Positions 60,367-64,000 of a DNA stretch of 64,000 nucleotides are shown here, piece after piece (the stretch's first letter is position 1; every line of letters begins with the position of its first letter). A program made the translations under genes and the position numbers. A model generated the notes under the pieces. The model did not search any database and was not told where the DNA came from. It saw only the letters and a list, made by a program, of their open reading frames with translations. Source of the stretch: Halofilum ochraceum (lineage in GTDB: Bacteria > Pseudomonadota > Gammaproteobacteria > XJ16 > Halofilaceae); NCBI RefSeq assembly GCF_001614315.2, contig NZ_LVEG02000005.1, forward strand, positions 186,001 through 250,000, written 5' to 3'.

Positions 60367-62618
60367 TGCGCTTCCGGCAAGAGCTCCACCGCCGTGCCGT
60401 CCGCTGATAACGGGGTATCCATCCATCCCGGGAGACAGGCGATCGTATGGGGTGCGCGGTGATGCCAGCGCCCGTACACGCGCACCCGTGGATTCGAACC
60501 GGCGGTCTCGACCTCGACATCCACACGCCCCCAGCCGGTCCAGGTCGGACCAAAGCGCAGGCGTTGACCGCTTTGCAGCCACTCGGGCGGCAGGCCACTG
60601 CCGATCACGAGGCTCTCGCCCTCCTCGCGGACAAACAGACTGCGGATGATCATGAACCACTCGGCGGCCGCCCAGACGTGCTGGCCGTCGCCCATGCAGC
60701 CACCGCCCGTTCGGGGATGGATGGCCTCGGGCCAGTGACCGGTGCTGGACGCCAGCTCGGCGACCCTGCGGATCATGGGCCACGCGCGCTCCGGCTGTCC
60801 GGCACGCAGCAGGCTCTGGGCGATGTCCAGGGTCAGGTAGGCGTTGATGCCCGAGTGGATCATGTTCTGGAAGAAACCGCCGTCGAAGAAGGAATCGCGC
60901 TCGAGATAATCGATCGTCGCCACGGTCCATGGGTCTGCCGGCGGCAGCAGGCGCAATGGATAATCCGCCACCAGCGAGCCGATCGCGCCGGCATCCATGC
61001 GCCGTTCGGGTGCCGCGGGCATGCCGCCACCGCTGCGCTCATGCGGAATCCGCTCGATACTCCGGTGGATTGCCTGCCGCAGCGACTCCGCCTCCTGTCG
61101 GGCGCGCCCGGCGGCATGTTCCCGTCCCGCGTCCGACAACACGCGAGCGGCCTCCTGTAATCCCGCCAGCGCCCACCAGTCGTCCCAGTAATAATAGTCG
61201 TTTGGCCCCAGGTGTTCCGCGCTGAAGCCGGCGGGCAGCAGGCCGCCGATACCGGCGCCGGCGTCGAACCGCAGGCGCTTGCGCCGGATCCAGCGGCAAC
61301 CGCGCTCAATCGCGTCAAGCCAGGACGCCGGCAGTGACTCTCCGGTCATTGCCTGGAATCGGCCGTAGGCCCAGAGGACCTGCCCGTTGGAGTCCCACTC
61401 GCCCTCCTGGGACTGGAAATATCCGGTGGCACGCTGGCGCTCCGGGAAGCCCGCCAGCGCCCTGCGGGCGCGTTCGATGTAGCCGCCAGCCAGCAGTGCG
61501 TGGAGAATCAGACACGCATCACGGAACCAGAAGCGACGATAGGTGTAGGGGCCCGGCACGATCTCGTCCACCGAATGCAGGACCAGACTGGTGCGGGCGG
61601 CCTCGAACAGGCGCTGGAGGCCGGCGTCCGGGATCTCGACCGTGGCCGCATCCGCATGGGCCTCGGCCCAACTGCATCGCTGGCCGTGCGGCAGGGGCGC
61701 ATCGTCGAGCGCGACCCGGGCGCGTAAACGGCGCTCTCCATCCGGCATGGGATACAGGGCGGCGCCGGTCGCCATGCCGACCGGGCAGTGCAGGCCGTCC
61801 CCGGTCGCCGTGACGTCACCATCGAGCGCGTGGAACACATCCCCCTGGCGGTAGCTGCGGAACCGCAGGTCCGTGGGCGCCGGATCCAGTTCGATGTCGC
61901 TTGTGTCGTTGATCCGAAAGCCGTCCCCGCCAGGGGCTCGGTGCAGGTCGTCGATGAACTGGATCCCCTCCGGATTGTAGGGGCGCACCGCGATCGCGAG
62001 ACGATCCCCGGAGGAACCCCGGGCCGTGATATCGAGCAGCGCCCACGCACGGCCATCGATCCGCTCGACGCTTGCATGCAGCCTGAGCTGTCGCGGTCCA
62101 TCGCTCACCGTCGTGTCGACGGCGAGTCCCGAGTCCGTATCCTGCACCTGCTGCGCTTCACCGCACTGCCCCGGCAGCAGGTGGTTGCCGTCGGCGGCCA
62201 GGATCCAGCAGTCGATCGACCAGCCATCGTGCAGTGGTGTCCATAGACCGCGCGGGTCGACGATCGGATAGTGCGGGCAGTCCGGCAGGCCCACCGCCGT
62301 CCAGTTGCGATGCGTCAGATTGACGTGTGAGAACGAGAAGGCCCGCGGGATGAACGAGGCATCGCCGGGATCGAACTGACGCACGACCCAGTACGGCCAT
62401 ACCCAGTCCAGGTTGTGCTGGATCGCCTTGGTGTTGACCAGGCCGCGGGCGTGGAAGACCAGTCCGGCACGCAGCAGCTCCAGTGGTTCCGCGACCTCCG
62501 ATGGCTGCGAGAACCGGCGCAGGCGAGCCATGACTCGGAGCGGATCGATGACGCCGTACGCGCGCGCCGCCCGGCGCACGATCGCTCGCCATGGCAGCCA
62601 GCGCCATGCCATATCCAC
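60363..62618 (-). CDS. Six-hairpin glycosidase-like protein
   Basis: 751 aa. After a beta-rich N-terminal half, a (alpha/alpha)6-barrel domain from about residue 330 shows VPGPYTYRRFWFRDACLILHALLAGG, QSQEGEWDSNGQVLWAYG and NDYYYWDDWWALAGL, typical of GH15/GH63-like and amylo-1,6-glucosidase-type enzymes. The acidic residues in WFRDA and EGEWDSNGQ could be catalytic. No signal peptide, so it acts in the cytoplasm. Its pairing with a GT4 enzyme suggests turnover of the same glycoside. Confidence 0.72.
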   Translation of the reverse strand: MDMAWRWLPWRAIVRRAARAYGVIDPLRVMARLRRFSQPSEVAEPLELLRAGLVFHARGLVNTKAIQHNLDWVWPYWVVRQFDPGDASFIPRAFSFSHVNLTHRNWTAVGLPDCPHYPIVDPRGLWTPLHDGWSIDCWILAADGNHLLPGQCGEAQQVQDTDSGLAVDTTVSDGPRQLRLHASVERIDGRAWALLDITARGSSGDRLAIAVRPYNPEGIQFIDDLHRAPGGDGFRINDTSDIELDPAPTDLRFRSYRQGDVFHALDGDVTATGDGLHCPVGMATGAALYPMPDGERRLRARVALDDAPLPHGQRCSWAEAHADAATVEIPDAGLQRLFEAARTSLVLHSVDEIVPGPYTYRRFWFRDACLILHALLAGGYIERARRALAGFPERQRATGYFQSQEGEWDSNGQVLWAYGRFQAMTGESLPASWLDAIERGCRWIRRKRLRFDAGAGIGGLLPAGFSAEHLGPNDYYYWDDWWALAGLQEAARVLSDAGREHAAGRARQEAESLRQAIHRSIERIPHERSGGGMPAAPERRMDAGAIGSLVADYPLRLLPPADPWTVATIDYLERDSFFDGGFFQNMIHSGINAYLTLDIAQSLLRAGQPERAWPMIRRVAELASSTGHWPEAIHPRTGGGCMGDGQHVWAAAEWFMIIRSLFVREEGESLVIGSGLPPEWLQSGQRLRFGPTWTGWGRVDVEVETAGSNPRVRVYGRWHHRAPHTIACLPGWMDTPLSADGTAVELLPEAQ

Positions 62619-62759
62619 CTCCGCAGCATCCGGTCGCGACGGTATGTGCCGGGTCCAGCCCGGGCATCTCCGCGTGACGCTCTCCCCGTGTTCGGGCGAG
62701 TCGCCCCGTGAGCGTACAGTAGGGGCAGCCGGTCAGGCACACAGTGGAGAAGCACACTC

Positions 62760-63314
62760 ATGGAGGCAAACTGGTTCATCGCGTTGCCATTCCCGCCTGA
62801 ATCCCTGCCCCGGGAAGAACTGCAGGGGCTGCCGGCGGGAACGCGTGCATTCGAGCCGGCGGACCTTCACGTGACCGTCACTTTCCTCGGCGCGGTCGGC
62901 GAACGGTGCGCCCGCGAGGCCTGGCGAGCGCTCGACATCCGCGAGGCGCTGCCGCTATCAGCGACCATCGGGCCGCGTGCGCTGTTCGGTTCGCCGCGCC
63001 GGCCGTCGGCGCTGGGGCTGGATCTCGACCCCGATACGGATGACAGCGCACTCACCGGCTTCATCGCGGAGTGGCGCAACGAGCTGCGGACAGCGGCGGG
63101 ACTCGCCCCGGAACAGCGGCCGGTACGCCCGCACGTCACGCTCGGACGACCGCCCCGACGGACCGACGCCGCCTGGCAGCGGGCACTGGCGGCATGGATC
63201 GACCGACCCGCTGCCCACGCCCCGGCCACCTTCGAGAGGATCGCCCTCTACACCCGTGCGGAACCTGGCGACCGCCGACGCTTCCGCGAGGTGTGCTCAT
63301 GTCCCACACCGTGA
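62760..63314 (+). CDS. thpR: RNA 2',3'-cyclic phosphodiesterase (2H family)
   Basis: 184 aa. Two HxT motifs of the 2H superfamily: H37-V-T39 (DLHVTVTFLG) and a second in RPHVTLGRPP. Between them FGSPRRPSALGLDLD. ThpR (LigT) opens 2',3'-cyclic phosphate RNA ends. The N-terminal NWFIALPFPPE is standard for the family. Divergent from the glycosidase with a short gap. Confidence 0.9.
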   Translation: MEANWFIALPFPPESLPREELQGLPAGTRAFEPADLHVTVTFLGAVGERCAREAWRALDIREALPLSATIGPRALFGSPRRPSALGLDLDPDTDDSALTGFIAEWRNELRTAAGLAPEQRPVRPHVTLGRPPRRTDAAWQRALAAWIDRPAAHAPATFERIALYTRAEPGDRRRFREVCSCPTP

Positions 63315-63351
63315 ACGGACCGCTCAGGCGCAACGGACAGGCACTGAATGG

Positions 63352-64000
63352 TCAATCGGTCGATTGTAGCGGTCGCTCAGCGCCCAGCCAGCGTTGCGCT
63401 GGATCATTCGCCCACAAGTCCGCGAAATGATGCACGGGACCATGTCCGTGGCCGACCGACAGCCGGTCGGCCGCCCTGAGCGTCATCACCAGATAGCGCC
63501 GACCTGCATCGACGGCATCCGCCATGGTGGCCGAAGCGGGTGCCAGCGCCGCGATCGCGGACGAAAGCGTGCAGCCGGTGCCGTGCGTGTTTCTGGTAGG
63601 AACGCGCTCGGATCCGTACGCCCGCGCGCCTGTCGGCTCGCAGAGCATGTCGGTCACCGCATCGCCGGCCAGGTGCCCGCCCTTCACCAGCGCCGCGCGC
63701 GCACCGATTCCAAGCAGCCGCATACCGGCCGCCTCCATCGCCTCGACCGTCGCCGGTACGTCCTCCTCGCCGAGCAGGACCGCGGTTTCCGGCAGATTCG
63801 GGGTGACGAGACTGGCCAGCGGCAGTAACCGATCCCGCAGGGCGGCAACCGCCGCATCATCGATCAGGCGATCGCCGCTCTTGGCGACCATGACGGGATC
63901 CACGATCACGACCCCGGGACGGTGACGCTCCAGGCACTCCGCCACTACCTGTACCGATGCGGCGCTGCCCACCATGCCGATCTTGACCGCATCGACCCGG
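63352..64000 (-). CDS. thiD: Hydroxymethylpyrimidine/phosphomethylpyrimidine kinase (cut by right edge)
   Basis: At least 216 codons; the frame continues past the edge (RVDAVKIGMVGSAAS at the visible N-terminus). PfkB-like HMP kinase: VIVDPVMVAKSGDRL, LVTPNLPETAVLLG, ALVKGGHL and TRNTHGTGCTLSSAIAA with the anion hole and catalytic Asp replaced or shifted (NTHGTGC form, the usual ThiD motif). ThiD phosphorylates HMP twice for thiamine synthesis. Its stop is 38 bp from the thpR stop, convergent. Confidence 0.92.
   Translation of the reverse strand, partial: RVDAVKIGMVGSAASVQVVAECLERHRPGVVIVDPVMVAKSGDRLIDDAAVAALRDRLLPLASLVTPNLPETAVLLGEEDVPATVEAMEAAGMRLLGIGARAALVKGGHLAGDAVTDMLCEPTGARAYGSERVPTRNTHGTGCTLSSAIAALAPASATMADAVDAGRRYLVMTLRAADRLSVGHGHGPVHHFADLWANDPAQRWLGAERPLQSTD

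Overview
The window looks like a chromosome segment of a GC-rich gammaproteobacterium, plausibly a halophilic or marine member of the Chromatiales/Ectothiorhodospiraceae (inferred, not proven). The main argument is gene order. The block uvrY - UDG - uvrC - pgsA - tRNA-Gly(GCC) - tRNA-Cys(GCA) - tRNA-Leu(UAA) matches the E. coli uvrY-uvrC-pgsA-glyW-cysT-leuZ order with one insertion. The blocks fabH-plsX-rpmF-yceD with divergent maf, and nrdR-ribD-(Ntn hydrolase)-ribE-ribB-ribH-nusB-thiL-pgpA, are also typical of this class.

Bases 1-9521 are a polyamine (putrescine) use locus. It holds a glutamine-synthetase-like PuuA cut by the left edge, a GntR/FCD regulator, an aldehyde dehydrogenase (PuuC-like), an FAD oxidoreductase (PuuB-like), a four-gene putrescine ABC transporter (ATPase, two permeases, binding protein) and a second PuuA-like protein. 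A palindrome TGTGATCACA recurs in front of puuA/gntR and in front of the aldehyde dehydrogenase, and is the likely operator of the GntR protein.

Bases 9596-40651 are a 31-kb integrative island in the 3' end of tRNA-Leu(UAA). It is bounded by a perfect 69-bp direct repeat, with a tyrosine integrase beside the intact tRNA. Tandem 11-bp repeats (TGAGGGGGCA type) lie inside both ends. The left part has an excisionase-like HTH protein and a large primase/helicase-like replication protein. The rest is mostly defence-type cargo on the minus strand: a Druantia-like operon (DruA-like DUF4338 protein, 952-aa and 364-aa proteins, giant DUF1998 helicase DruE) followed by a nuclease-helicase fusion, a PLD-family protein, a highly divergent FtsZ/tubulin-like protein, two PD-(D/E)XK-like proteins, a SIR2-domain protein, and several unknowns. 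Between the cargo genes lie decayed copies of two dispersed repeat families. One family still shows a broken protein reading frame.

Bases 40588-64000 are core genome: the three tRNAs, phospholipid and DNA-repair genes, fatty-acid initiation genes, riboflavin/thiamine genes, an outer-membrane-like protein, an acyl-CoA dehydrogenase, an EAL protein, a glycosyltransferase/glycosidase pair, thpR and a truncated thiD. Oddities here are a proteasome-like Ntn hydrolase inside the riboflavin operon and a RibBA protein whose GTP cyclohydrolase II zinc site has largely been lost.
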